DNA from: Cupriavidus taiwanensis
GTDB taxonomy: Bacteria; Pseudomonadota; Gammaproteobacteria; Burkholderiales; Burkholderiaceae
Assembly (NCBI RefSeq): GCF_900250115.1
Contig: NZ_LT984804.1
Span: 1 to 64,000, forward strand
Direction: 5' to 3'
DNA: 64,000 nt
Below the pieces are notes generated by a model. The model made no database searches. It was given only the letters and a program-made list of their open reading frames with translations, and was not told the DNA's origin. Below, one piece after another: positions 1 through 8,164 of the stretch. The stretch's first letter is position 1. Every line of letters starts with the position of its first letter. Made by a program: the position numbers and the translations under genes.

Positions 1-88
1 CTAGCAATGCGGTGGCTTGTGTACCTGTTTCTGCGTGACAAGCTTTGCGGCTTCGAGTACAAAGGCGGGTAATCCGAAGCCAGCCACT

Positions 89-1183
89 ATGCCCATCAAA
101 CGCTCCCCGGCCGCCACGGGGGATCGAAGCGTCCTCGATCTGGACGCCGAACCCTCCCGCATCATTGTTCCCGGCAACGAGAACATCCTGGTTCCGTCCG
201 AGAAATTCCAGCGCCTGTTCGACGAAGCGCAGGCCATGGAGCGCGAAGACGCCTGGCAAAGCGGCGAAGTCGGCTTCCTCAGCCGCGCCAGCGTGCAGGT
301 CACGCTGCCATATCGCGCGCCCAAGGGCGCGCCCCCGGTCTGGACCCGCACCAGCGGCAATATTTCGCTGATGATCCAGCCGGGCTATTTCACGCAGCAG
401 CGCTCCGAGCGCGCCGCCAACGGCCGCCAGAAGCTGGTGTCGGAGACCGTATCGCTGGGGTACCCGTATGGCTCCTATCCGCGCCTGATGCTGGCCTGGA
501 TCGGCAAGGAGATCATGGCGAAGAAAAAGCGCGGGGAATTCACTGGCACGGTGGAAGACCGGCGTATTTCGCTTGGCAATTCGCTGTCGGAGTTCATGTA
601 CAACCTCGGCATTCCGATGGCCACCGGGGGCAAGCGCGGCACCATGACGCTGGTTCGCCAGCAGATGATCCGCCTGTTCTCGGCGACCATCGCGATCGTG
701 CAGAACAAGTCGACGCCGAGCCAGAACCAGAATCCGAACCACGAGCCGCTGTCGATCGATCGCGTGGGATACCTGCTGGCCGATCAACTGTCGACCTGGT
801 GGGATCCGATGCAGCCCGGCCAGGGCTCGATGTTCGAGAGTTTCGTGGTGCTGTCCGAGCCGTTCTTCAACGAACTGGTGAACCGGCCAGTACCGGTGGA
901 CATGCGTGCGCTGAAGGCCCTCAAGCAGTCACCGTTCGCGCTCGACGTGTATTCGTGGCTGACCTACCGTTTCTTTACGATTCAGCGCCGCACCGAGATC
1001 CCCTGGGAAGCGCTGCAGATGCAGTTCGGCACGGAAACCGAAAGCGAACGCAAGTTCCGCGCATTGTTCCGCAAGGCGCTGAAAGACGTGCTGGTGGTCT
1101 ATCCGGGTGCCAAGGTGGACGCGGATTCGTCCAAGGCGCTGATCCTGCAGCCGTCGCGCACCAGCGTGCGCAAGCTGGGCTGA
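89..1183 (+). CDS. repA: Replication initiator RepA (plasmid/chromid type)
   Basis: This 364-residue protein resembles the plasmid-encoded RepA family (RepA_C type) used by Ralstonia and Cupriavidus megaplasmids and second chromosomes. It would bind the replicon origin and start replication. The assignment rests on overall resemblance and on the adjacent cspA-parA-parB genes, a characteristic order at the replication end of chromosome 2 in this group. I chose the ATG at 89 because the in-frame TTG at 17 adds a Cys-rich stretch unlike the family; the window edge leaves little upstream sequence to judge. The origin itself, with iterons and DnaA boxes, is not visible and probably lies left of the window. 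The gene ends at a strong bidirectional hairpin shared with the convergent cspA gene. Confidence 0.85.
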   Translation: MPIKRSPAATGDRSVLDLDAEPSRIIVPGNENILVPSEKFQRLFDEAQAMEREDAWQSGEVGFLSRASVQVTLPYRAPKGAPPVWTRTSGNISLMIQPGYFTQQRSERAANGRQKLVSETVSLGYPYGSYPRLMLAWIGKEIMAKKKRGEFTGTVEDRRISLGNSLSEFMYNLGIPMATGGKRGTMTLVRQQMIRLFSATIAIVQNKSTPSQNQNPNHEPLSIDRVGYLLADQLSTWWDPMQPGQGSMFESFVVLSEPFFNELVNRPVPVDMRALKALKQSPFALDVYSWLTYRFFTIQRRTEIPWEALQMQFGTETESERKFRALFRKALKDVLVVYPGAKVDADSSKALILQPSRTSVRKLG

Positions 1184-1213
1184 CGCGCACTACGGGCGGG
1201 CAGGCCCGGACGC

Positions 1214-1246
1214 AAAAAAGGCAAGCGCTCCGCGCTTGCCTTTTTT
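1214..1246. terminator. Bidirectional rho-independent terminator between repA and cspA
   Basis: A perfect 9-bp stem (1220-1228 with 1232-1240) and a 3-nt loop are flanked by six A residues on the left and six T residues on the right. It can therefore stop transcription of repA on the plus strand and of cspA on the minus strand. Confidence 0.9.
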
Positions 1247-1297
1247 GTTGCCCGCTGCGAACGCGTCGCGGCGGGTGAGGGGTCAGCCGAGGCTGGA

Positions 1298-1501
1298 TCA
1301 GGCCGGCTTGATTGCCGAAGCCTGCAAGCCCTTCGGGCCTTGCTTGACTTCAAACGTCACGCGCTGCCCGTCCTTCAGAGTCTTGAAGCCCGAGCCCTGG
1401 ATTTCGGAGAAGTGCGCGAACAGATCTGCACCACCGTCGTCCGGGGTAATGAAGCCAAAGCCCTTGGTCTCGTTGAACCACTTGACCGTACCGGTTGCCA
1501 T
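1298..1501 (-). CDS. cspA: CspA-family cold-shock protein
   Basis: The 67-residue protein is a typical single cold-shock domain (OB fold) that binds single-stranded RNA or DNA and melts RNA secondary structure. The RNP1 motif KGFGFI and the RNP2-like motif DLFAHF are both intact, and the length is normal for bacterial CspA. The ATG at 1501 has an AAGGA ribosome-binding site about 8 bases upstream. It is convergent with repA and divergent from parA. Placement between the initiator and the partition genes is typical of Cupriavidus/Ralstonia secondary replicons and probably does not mean a replication role. Confidence 0.95.
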   Translation of the reverse strand: MATGTVKWFNETKGFGFITPDDGGADLFAHFSEIQGSGFKTLKDGQRVTFEVKQGPKGLQASAIKPA

Positions 1502-1878
1502 AGGAATTTCCTTTTCGAAGCAAGTTCTTGTACACAACGCAAACAACCGTTCAAGCACGTTGAGTTCTCGTAGATACCGAACGGAAGCCGACGAGGTGAC
1601 ACGACTTGACTCGACTGTAGCGCGCATCATAACCACTTTGGATTACGGTGTCATGTGCGGCGTAATGCGCACTACAGATACTTTAGGCACATTCCGGTCT
1701 GCTTTTCAAGCAATTTTACTGACTTGCCCAAATTCACCCGTCTAAATGGCAGTCCCGTAACCACTGGCTCGAAACACAATATTTGTTAAATTGGGAAAAG
1801 GTTGATACGTCACCTGGTTTTGGCTACAGTTGCGCCTTAAGAATCAACCGCGCTTTCAGCGCTGAAAGAGAGGTCGCA
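1502..1878. other. Divergent intergenic region between cspA and parA
   Basis: This 377-bp region must hold the cspA promoter and 5' leader (minus strand) and the parA promoter (plus strand). It is distinctly more AT-rich than its surroundings. An inverted repeat ATTACG...CGTAAT lies at 1642-1647 and 1661-1666, and a 16-bp parS-like palindrome at 1853-1868 sits just upstream of the parA start. No iteron array or clear DnaA box was seen. Confidence 0.5.
1853..1868. promoter_or_regulatory. parS: Putative parS centromere site 1
   Basis: CTTTCAGCGCTGAAAG is a perfect 16-bp palindrome ending 10 bp before the chosen parA start. ParB-binding parS sites are 14-16 bp palindromes close to parAB, and secondary chromosomes carry their own sequence variants. 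The same 14-bp core recurs at 2705-2718 inside parB. The position right upstream of parA would also allow autoregulation of parAB. The call is an inference from symmetry, duplication and location. Confidence 0.65.
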
Positions 1879-2538
1879 GTGCCAGCCAAAATCATTACGG
1901 TCTTCAACCAGAAAGGCGGTTGCGGCAAGACGACGGTCAGCATGCACCTGGCCGGCACGCTGGGCCTGCGCGGGGCGCGCTCGATGCTGGTCGACATGGA
2001 CGAGCAAGGTACCGCTACCCGATGGGCGGCCCAGGCCAGCGACGAGCGGCCATTCCCGGCCTCGGTCATCGGGCTGGCGCCATCCGGAGGGGCCATGCAT
2101 CGTGAGGTCCGCAAATTCGTCCAGGATTATGACTACATCGTTGTGGACTGCCCGCCGGCAGTCCATTCAGCGGCGCCGTCCAGCGCGTTGTTGATCTCCG
2201 ACCTCGCGATCATTCCCGTCGTGCCGTCCCCGCCAGACCTGTGGGCGGCGGTGGCAGCCAAGACGCTGGCCCAGCACGCCCAGGTACAGAATGAATCGCT
2301 GCTGATCCGGGTCATGGCGAATATGGTCCAGCGCCGGGTGTCGATTGCCCGCCAGGCGATTGAAATCCTTGGTGATGATGGCGACGTCCCGCTGTTGAAT
2401 TCGATGATCGGTTCGCGTTCGGCGTTCCGCGAATGCCAGGCGATCGGCTGCACTGTCCATGGCGTGGCCGGTGCGCGCGAGGCAGTGCAGGAGGTCGACA
2501 TGATGGTCGATGAAGTGTTGTCTTTGATTGAGCAATAG
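1879..2538 (+). CDS. parA: Partition ATPase ParA (chromid type)
   Basis: This 219-residue ParA/MinD-like ATPase drives segregation of the replicon together with ParB and parS. A deviant Walker A motif KGGCGKTT lies at residues 12-19, followed by a switch region (LVDMDEQGTATRW) and a Walker B-like segment (YIVVDCPPAV). It lacks the N-terminal DNA-binding domain of large plasmid ParA proteins. I chose the GTG at 1879, preceded by a purine-rich GAAAGAGAGG, because family similarity begins there; the in-frame TTG at 1783 would add 32 unrelated residues. The parB start lies 2 bp downstream of the stop, so the two genes form an operon. Confidence 0.92.
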   Translation: MPAKIITVFNQKGGCGKTTVSMHLAGTLGLRGARSMLVDMDEQGTATRWAAQASDERPFPASVIGLAPSGGAMHREVRKFVQDYDYIVVDCPPAVHSAAPSSALLISDLAIIPVVPSPPDLWAAVAAKTLAQHAQVQNESLLIRVMANMVQRRVSIARQAIEILGDDGDVPLLNSMIGSRSAFRECQAIGCTVHGVAGAREAVQEVDMMVDEVLSLIEQ

Positions 2539-2540
2539 GC

Positions 2541-3557
2541 ATGGCTACCAAACTAAAAAGCCTGAAAGCCGGCATGCTCGCCGGCATGGCGGCCGAGAAG
2601 AGCCGTAACGATACGATGGACCGCTTCGCGCGGGCGGAAGCGGCCATTTCCCAGCACCCCAACGGCCTGCTGCAGGGCAGGGCGGCGGCAGAAACGTCGC
2701 CCGGTTTCAGCGCTGAAAGTCTCGACGACGTCGCCGCGGGGCGGCAACTGATCCGGATTCCGCTGGCGCAGCTGCATGACAACCCGCTGAATGCGCGCCG
2801 TATCTACGATCCTGCGGTGGTGCAGGAGCGTGCCGCGTCGATCGCCACGCATGGCCAGAAGACCCCTGGCCTGGCGGCGCCAGATCCGGAGCGCCCGGGC
2901 CACTACATCCTGATCGATGGCCATTACCGCAAGCGCGCCCTGGCATCCGCCGGCAAGCTCGAGATGGAGTGTTTTGTCGAGAGCGACCTGAGCGACCTGG
3001 ATTTCTACCGGCTGTCGTTCATGCTCAACGAGCAGCGCTCGGACCAGTCCGCGCTCGACAATGCCATTGCCTGGCGCCAGCTGCTCGACGAAGGCAAGGT
3101 CCAGAAGGAAGAGGAAATCTGCGAGCTGACCGGCATTTCCGCAGGCACCGTGAACAAGACCCTTGCGTTGCTGCGCCTGCCGGAGTCGGTACTGGGCGTG
3201 ATGCGCGAATGCCCGAGCGCAATCGGCATCGCCGCCGGCTATGAACTGACGCTCTACTTCAAGCTGGCGGGCGAAGAGCGCACCCGCGAGCTGGCAGGGC
3301 GGATCATCCACGATGGGCTGTCCAGCCGCGAGGTCGAGGCGATCCGCAAGCAGGCGCAGGAAGGCAAGGCGCGCAAGGTCAAGGAGATCAGCCGCCAGTA
3401 CAAGATCCGCACCGACAGCGGCCAGCTGCTAGGCACCATCAAGGAATGGGATTCCGGACGCGTGATGCTGGACGTGCAACTGACCGACCGCAGTGCGCGC
3501 GAGGCACTGGTTGAAGCCCTGAAGTCTCGCTTCGGACTCGACAAGACATTGCTTTGA
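2541..3557 (+). CDS. parB: Centromere-binding protein ParB
   Basis: The 338-residue ParB/Spo0J/RepB-family protein has an N-terminal ParB/sulfiredoxin-like domain (about residues 70-150). The usual arginine-rich box is represented by IDGHYRKRAL. A helix-turn-helix region follows (about residues 190-225, around ICELTGISAGTVN), and a C-terminal domain is probably used for dimerisation. It loads on parS and stimulates ParA. The start codon follows the parA stop by 2 bp. A copy of the parS-like palindrome lies within the coding sequence at 2704-2719. A hairpin terminator follows the gene. Confidence 0.92.
   Translation: MATKLKSLKAGMLAGMAAEKSRNDTMDRFARAEAAISQHPNGLLQGRAAAETSPGFSAESLDDVAAGRQLIRIPLAQLHDNPLNARRIYDPAVVQERAASIATHGQKTPGLAAPDPERPGHYILIDGHYRKRALASAGKLEMECFVESDLSDLDFYRLSFMLNEQRSDQSALDNAIAWRQLLDEGKVQKEEEICELTGISAGTVNKTLALLRLPESVLGVMRECPSAIGIAAGYELTLYFKLAGEERTRELAGRIIHDGLSSREVEAIRKQAQEGKARKVKEISRQYKIRTDSGQLLGTIKEWDSGRVMLDVQLTDRSAREALVEALKSRFGLDKTLL
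2704..2719. promoter_or_regulatory. parS: Putative parS site 2, inside parB
   Basis: The 14-bp core TTTCAGCGCTGAAA (2705-2718) is identical to the core at 1854-1867. Only the outermost pair breaks the 16-bp symmetry (G instead of C at 2704). A repeat of this exact palindrome within 850 bp, in and around parAB, is unlikely by chance and supports parS identity. Confidence 0.6.
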
Positions 3558-3634
3558 AACGCTGAGACCAGCGATCACCGGTGTTCGGCTCGCCGCTGAC
3601 GGGGGCGCCGAGATGCCAGGCGGGACAAATTAGG

Positions 3635-3666
3635 GGGGCAGTGGCGACACTGCCCCTCATTGTTTT
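3635..3666 (+). terminator. Rho-independent terminator after parB
   Basis: The stem GGGGCAGTG/CACTGCCCC (3635-3643 with 3648-3656) has a GCGA loop and is followed by a T-rich tail at 3660-3666. It lies between parB and the convergent integrase-like gene and would terminate parAB transcripts. Confidence 0.8.
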
Positions 3667-5280
3667 TCAGGCGATCAGATCGCGCGGCGACCGTGCCGCG
3701 AATGCCGGATCGCAGCGTTCCCGATAGCGCGCCAGGGTCGCCGCAAGCAGGGCATGCAGGCCCCGCACCGAATAGCCGCCCAGCGGCTGCACCGCGCGCT
3801 TGCGGCGGGCACGCCCGGTGGGCGGCGCCGTCGCCGGCCCGATCAGGCAGACGTCTTCCATGCCCGGGCCATCCCATTGCAGGTCGCGGTCATGCCAGTG
3901 GCGCGCCAGCGCCAACTGTGTCGCGGGCGCAAGGCCGCCTCGCGGGCCGGGCGCGTCCCCACGATTGCCGAGGGTTCCCGAGTCGACGGCCGTGCCGCCT
4001 GCGGGCCCGGCCAAGGACAGCGATCGCCGCGTCGCCGATGACAACCGATCGAGGCTGAGCGCTTGCTCGCGCAACAGCAGGATGGCGGCGAGCGCGGCGC
4101 GGTAGCGCTGCCCGTCGCTGGCCTCGGCTTGCGACGCCAGCCATGACAGGAAGGCGGCGACGCTGTCGTGCGGCAGCGGCGCGCGGGGGGGCGGCGTCGC
4201 GCCCGTCGTTGCCGGTGTCGCAGCCATTTCGGCTGCGGTCTGCGCGGGCCAGCGCGCCGCGCACGGGTAGCCGTTATCGTGCATCCATCGGAACAAGGCA
4301 GCCAGCACGCGCAAGCTGTGGCGCTGGCTGGCCGGACTCAGCGCGCCGGTCAGCGGCCGCCATGCGGCCTGGTGGCGCGGTGCGCGTGGTCCGCACCATC
4401 GGCTGGCGGGTTCCGGCCTCGACAGGAACGCCAGGTAGGCCTCGCGGTCGCCCAGGTCCAGTTGCGACAGTGCCTTGCCGCGCTCCAGCGCCCCCCACAG
4501 CAACAGCCGCTCGGCCTCCTTGCGATACGCGGCAAAGGTGCTGCGGTGGCCTCCAGTGCTATGGCGCAGCCACGCCTTGACGACGGTTACGCCGTGGCGG
4601 TACGGACAGGCATCGTCGCCCGGGGCGGTAGTGCCGCCCGCCCCGGGCGCTTCGTCGATCAACTCGAGCGGCAATGGCTGTGGCAGCGCCGGACCCAGTG
4701 CCAACGGTTGCAGCGGCGCGCGGTTGCCGACGTGCGCGTGCAGCAGCGGCGCGCCATCCGCGCCCTTGAAGACCGTGCGGTGCTCGCCGAGCCAGCGGTT
4801 GATGGCCGTGCCGGCAAGCGCGCCAATGCGCGGCACGGCCCGCCACCAGGCCGTGCCGCGCAGATTGGCGAGATCCAAAAGAGCTTTAAGGGTCACAATT
4901 TCGGCATTGCGCAGGCGCCGCGCCAGCGCCGGAGCAAACCACAACTCCACACTGTGCTGGGCCTGGGGAGCTGCCATGCCGAGCCGTTCTAGCTCACCGA
5001 GGGCCTCCACCCGGCGGTCCATGCCCCGGTTCGAACGCCCGGGGCCGGCCAGCAGCAACTCGGCCAGGTCCGCGCGGCCGTGCAGGTGGGCGAGCTGGAC
5101 CATGCGGTCGCGCAAGCCCAGCAGGATGCGCAGCGCCGACTCGGCCCCGGCGTCATCGTCGTCCGTGTCGTCGGAGAGATAGCGGGGGACCACCATTGCG
5201 GCCGGCATGCCCTGGACATAGGCACGCACGGCGGCGAACTCGCTGCGAGTGAGGCTGACAGAGGGGGCGGCAGGAATCAT
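3667..5280 (-). CDS. Integrase-like protein (DUF3701 plus core-binding domain), catalytic part degenerate
   Basis: This 537-residue protein resembles the large phage-integrase-type proteins of Burkholderiales replicons. Near residues 130-165 there is a WWRAVPRIG segment typical of the integrase-associated DUF3701 unit. Residues about 230-335 look like the SAM-like core-binding domain of tyrosine recombinases (HRSTFAAYRKEA through FRWMHDNGY). The C-terminal half should carry R...HxxR...H/W...Y, but it ends at a stop directly after SPRDLIA, where a D-L-R-H-type motif would be expected. No catalytic tyrosine or HxxR is visible, so it is probably inactive as a recombinase or is a truncated relic. 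It is convergent with parB. Confidence 0.7.
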   Translation of the reverse strand: MIPAAPSVSLTRSEFAAVRAYVQGMPAAMVVPRYLSDDTDDDDAGAESALRILLGLRDRMVQLAHLHGRADLAELLLAGPGRSNRGMDRRVEALGELERLGMAAPQAQHSVELWFAPALARRLRNAEIVTLKALLDLANLRGTAWWRAVPRIGALAGTAINRWLGEHRTVFKGADGAPLLHAHVGNRAPLQPLALGPALPQPLPLELIDEAPGAGGTTAPGDDACPYRHGVTVVKAWLRHSTGGHRSTFAAYRKEAERLLLWGALERGKALSQLDLGDREAYLAFLSRPEPASRWCGPRAPRHQAAWRPLTGALSPASQRHSLRVLAALFRWMHDNGYPCAARWPAQTAAEMAATPATTGATPPPRAPLPHDSVAAFLSWLASQAEASDGQRYRAALAAILLLREQALSLDRLSSATRRSLSLAGPAGGTAVDSGTLGNRGDAPGPRGGLAPATQLALARHWHDRDLQWDGPGMEDVCLIGPATAPPTGRARRKRAVQPLGGYSVRGLHALLAATLARYRERCDPAFAARSPRDLIA

Positions 5281-5810
5281 CGGTAGCTTGCGCAGTATCG
5301 CTAACTTATTGATTTATAAGGCACTCCGGCGGAGGCAGAAATCGTCCGGCCCGAAATGCATAGCAAAATGCAATGCCGATAATTTTATGCGCAATGGCGC
5401 AGAATGCACAGGCCCGCCGGCACGGTCTCATCCGTAGGCTGCAATCAGCCGGCATGAGACCGGGCAAGCGGCGGCGCAAAGCGCCGGTTGGGGATTACCC
5501 GCTGCAGCGCACCATTACCTTGCATTCGCGGGGCGCGTTTCATATGCTGCAGTTCAGGAGTTATAAATACTTAGATCAGATTTCAGCCGAATCTAAGGCT
5601 CTTGCAACATAAGCGTTTCACACGCACACCGGGGCGATCCGGTATCTCCAGGGTAAGGGCGACCTTGCAGTCAGACGGGTAGGCTGCGCGGCGTCCCCGG
5701 AGCAATGGCGGATCGTATGGAGGTGCAACCGCAGGATAGCGGGGCACGTCCGACAAGCAAGCACGGATTTTCGCGGGGTCCGGGCTTGCCGCAATAATAA
5801 GAGAGCGGCC
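5281..5810. other. AT-richer intergenic region with nested inverted repeats
   Basis: This 530-bp gap separates the divergent integrase-like gene and the LuxR-type gene. It includes a nested inverted repeat at 5423-5462 and a second one, CTTAGAT (5570-5576) with ATCTAAG (5591-5597). Several ATGC-containing words cluster at 5355-5410. It should contain promoters for both flanking genes, but no clear -35/-10 pair could be fixed by eye. No convincing gene was found. Confidence 0.5.
5423..5462. repeat. Nested inverted repeat (possible cruciform or operator)
   Basis: The outer arms CGGTCTCAT (5423-5431) and ATGAGACCG (5454-5462) are perfect 9-bp complements. The inner arms GGCTG (5437-5441) and CAGCC (5446-5450) flank a CAAT loop. 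There is no T-run, so it does not resemble a terminator. It could be a protein-binding site or a recombination site beside the integrase-like gene. Confidence 0.5.
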
Positions 5811-6656
5811 ATGGCCACCATCCTCTTGATCGAGCCTCACCCCCTCCTGCGCCTGGGTCTGCGCCACCTGCTGGCCCAAGCACACCTCGACGGCGACCTG
5901 CTGGACATCGATCCGCTGGCGCCCATCGATTCCGACCTGTGGCTCAACGATGCCGACCTGATGGTCTACGGACTGCCGGCCGACCACGCCAGCGGCTGGT
6001 CCCTGCTGGAGCAGTTGTGCCAGCGGCTGCGGCCACAGCGAGTGCTGGTCCTGAGCGAGCCGGCGATGCCGGCGCTGCCCGAGGCCGGACTGCCGGAGCC
6101 GGTGCGCGGCTGCGTGCCGAAGCATTGCAGCGCCGACGCGCTGGATGCGGCGGTGCGGCTGGTGCTGGCCGGCGGCGAATGCTTCCCGGCGTCGAGCCAG
6201 CCGTTGCCGGGCCGGCACGCCGGCACGGATGCCGTCGCGGCGCGCCTGGCGCCGGCGGCCCCGGGCGATGCCCGGGTGGTGGCGCTGCGCCCCGGCGCGG
6301 ACGATGCCGGCCACGACAACGCGGTGCCGGCGGTGCAACGCCAGTTCGCCGCGCACGCCAGTGCGTACGAAACGCCATCGGCCGGCGCGCACCTGCTCAA
6401 CATCACCGAGCGCCAGTACGAAGTGCTGGCATTGCTGGCGCGGGGCTATCCGATCAAGACCGTCAGCCGCATGCTGAACATCTCGATCGCCACGGCCAAG
6501 ACGCATGCCTGCACCTTGTATCAGCGCCTGCATGTGCGCAACAAGGGCGAAGCGGTCTACGTGGCCCTGCAAAGGGGTGCCACGCTCAACTGGGCGGGAC
6601 CGGACCCGGCGGCACCGCCGGCGCGTGTGCCGGTGCCGGTAGGCCAGGCGGCCTGA
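5811..6656 (+). CDS. LuxR-type regulator with atypical receiver domain
   Basis: This 281-residue regulator has an N-terminal receiver-like domain (LLIEPHPLLRLGL at the start) and a C-terminal LuxR/FixJ helix-turn-helix at about residues 198-260. The usual phospho-acceptor Asp is missing: the segment reads DLMVYGLPADH instead of D-L-x-x-x-D-L-x-L-P. Phosphorylation control is therefore doubtful. It is a close paralogue of the regulator at 46503-47483, with 56 of 64 residues identical across the DNA-binding domain, and the two bracket the exopolysaccharide locus. The ATG at 5811 has a purine-rich AAGAGAG upstream. A role in controlling polysaccharide genes is inferred from position. Confidence 0.8.
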   Translation: MATILLIEPHPLLRLGLRHLLAQAHLDGDLLDIDPLAPIDSDLWLNDADLMVYGLPADHASGWSLLEQLCQRLRPQRVLVLSEPAMPALPEAGLPEPVRGCVPKHCSADALDAAVRLVLAGGECFPASSQPLPGRHAGTDAVAARLAPAAPGDARVVALRPGADDAGHDNAVPAVQRQFAAHASAYETPSAGAHLLNITERQYEVLALLARGYPIKTVSRMLNISIATAKTHACTLYQRLHVRNKGEAVYVALQRGATLNWAGPDPAAPPARVPVPVGQAA

Positions 6657-6906
6657 GCCGCTTGCCCGCGACGGCGATGCTGGTCGCGGGCGCCCTCGTG
6701 GCTCATCCTTCTGCTGCGCCACGCTCCGCCAAAAGCATGAGGCAGGGGTGGCGGCGGCTTGCTACCTTCTGAGGGAAGAGATCCGCACAGACCGACGCCG
6801 GCGAGTTGGCGCTGGCGCGATGCCTTCCCCGCCGGGCCGCCCCGCCGCCCGGAACCGACCGCGCGGCCACTGCCATGGCCGCCCGGGTTGCCGCCGGACC
6901 GAGTCA

Positions 6907-7464
6907 ATGCCGACCTACCTGATCGCCAGCAATGAAATGATGTGCCGGGTGCTGGCCCGACGCCTGCACGCCCTGGACCTGCCCAAGCCGATCAACTGCC
7001 GCACGCCGCAATGGCTGCAAACCTCGGCGCAGGCCCCGGCATCGGCTGCGCCGACGCAAACCGCAACGCAGGAGCTTCAGACCGTCGCGGGCGACACGCC
7101 TGCGCACGCCGGCGCCGAGGCTGCCGCGCAACTGCCGCCGGATCCCGCGGATATTGCCGTGATCGATTGCAGCGGCCTCGACGGCGATCCGCGCGCATGG
7201 CTGGACCAGTTGCACGCGCGCCTGGCGCCGCGGCGCTGGCTGGTCTTGTCGGATCGCCTCGAGCCCGCGCTGATCGTGCATGCCGCGCTGCTCGGCGCCA
7301 GCGGCTGCCTGGCGTTGCCCGCGGCGATGGACCTGGTGTGCGCGGCCACCGCGCTGGTGTGGGCCGGCGGCCAGTGTTTCCCGCGCATGGCGCTGTCGCT
7401 GGGCGCGACCTGTGCGCCAGCGCCCTCCCTCCTTTGTGCGACCCCTCCTACAACCACCGGATGA
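6907..7464 (+). CDS. Stand-alone receiver-like protein without output domain
   Basis: The 185-residue protein matches the N-terminal half of the two LuxR-type paralogues of this window. WLVLSDRLEPAL corresponds to RVLVLSEPAMPAL, and VWAGGQCFPRMAL corresponds to VLAGGECFPASS. It stops before any helix-turn-helix. The phospho-Asp region reads DIAVIDCSGLDGD and is not a canonical acceptor site. An Ala/Thr/Gln-rich linker spans about residues 40-75. The ATG at 6907 was chosen because similarity starts there. It could act as a partner or decoy for the neighbouring regulators. Confidence 0.6.
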   Translation: MPTYLIASNEMMCRVLARRLHALDLPKPINCRTPQWLQTSAQAPASAAPTQTATQELQTVAGDTPAHAGAEAAAQLPPDPADIAVIDCSGLDGDPRAWLDQLHARLAPRRWLVLSDRLEPALIVHAALLGASGCLALPAAMDLVCAATALVWAGGQCFPRMALSLGATCAPAPSLLCATPPTTTG

Positions 7465-7559
7465 GGGCGCAATATTGCTGATGGCCTATGCTTGATTCGC
7501 CCGGAGGCAGAAGCTGGCCCTCATTTGCAGGCTGGCCGTCCCGGGGAGAAGGGGGTCGT

Positions 7560-7874
7560 ATGGAGGCCGGACTGGAGTTCCTCGTCGTGCGCGGCTTTGC
7601 GGTGCGCGAGGGCCGGGGAAAGTGGGCGTGCTGCTTCGAGATCAGGCTCGCCGCCCATCGCGGCGAAGGTTGCGGCGCGGATGGCGCTGCCGGCAGCGAT
7701 GAGCCGCTGCTCTATCGGGGAGAACTGCACGGGCGCCAGTTCGATTGCGAGCTGGCCGCCGCCGATGCCGCGCGCGCGGCCGGCGAGCGCGAAGCCTTGC
7801 TGCGCGTGGAGAGCCTCAGGGCACTGATCATCGCGCAGCATCGGCACCGCGTGCCGCCGTCACTGGTGAGCTGA
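7560..7874 (+). CDS. Hypothetical protein, 104 residues
   Basis: This small gene follows the receiver-like gene and has a good ribosome-binding region (GGGGAGAAGGGGG) before the ATG at 7560. The product is soluble, with an alternating strand-like first half (LEFLVVRGFAVREGRG) and an Ala/Glu/Arg-rich helical second half (ALLRVESLRALIIAQH). I do not recognise the family. A 108-residue reading on the opposite strand lacks these start signals, so the plus strand is preferred. Confidence 0.5.
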   Translation: MEAGLEFLVVRGFAVREGRGKWACCFEIRLAAHRGEGCGADGAAGSDEPLLYRGELHGRQFDCELAAADAARAAGEREALLRVESLRALIIAQHRHRVPPSLVS

Positions 7875-7968
7875 ACCTGCAGGCACGCGCAGCTGTTGTG
7901 CAGCGGCACCCGGCGCGAGCGCCCGGTGCCGCTGTGCGTTTGTGCGGGCCGCATTGTGTTGTCCGCCC

Positions 7969-8033
7969 TGGTTGGTCGCAGTGGTTGGTCGCAGTGGTTG
8001 GTCGCAGTGGTTGGCTGCAGTGGTGGGTCGCTG
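7969..8033. repeat. Five tandem copies of a 13-bp repeat
   Basis: The unit TGGTTGGTCGCAG occurs three times exactly (7969-7981, 7982-7994, 7995-8007), then once with two transposed bases (8008-8020) and once more degenerate (8021-8033). The 13-bp period is not a multiple of three, which fits a non-coding location. Copy number may vary between strains. Confidence 0.9.
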
Positions 8034-8092
8034 TGCGGGCGGCGCAATCGCGCGCTTGATGCCGCCGTCGCGACGATGCCTTCCCGGCCGGC

Positions 8093-8164
8093 AAAAAAAG
8101 AAGCCCGCCGACCGGGGGACCATGCGGGCTTTGAAAACGCTGCCCCGGTGATGCAAGGGCAGCG
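8093..8164 (-). ncRNA. Candidate small RNA 3' end or orphan terminator (minus strand)
   Basis: Read on the minus strand, an 8-bp hairpin (8157-8164 with 8138-8145) is followed by a second 8-bp hairpin (8124-8131 with 8101-8108) and then seven U residues (8099-8093). This is the form of a rho-independent terminator, yet no minus-strand gene lies upstream for more than 8 kb. A small RNA transcribed leftward is the simplest explanation. No promoter could be identified confidently. Confidence 0.4.

Noticed and set aside
17..88. N-terminal extension of RepA from the TTG at 17
   Set aside because: The extra residues (Cys- and Ala-rich) do not look like the family, and ATG 89 gives a normal start.
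1642..1666. Inverted repeat ATTACG...CGTAAT considered as replication-origin iteron
   Set aside because: Only one pair is present, with no direct-repeat array or DnaA box. It is not enough to call an origin.
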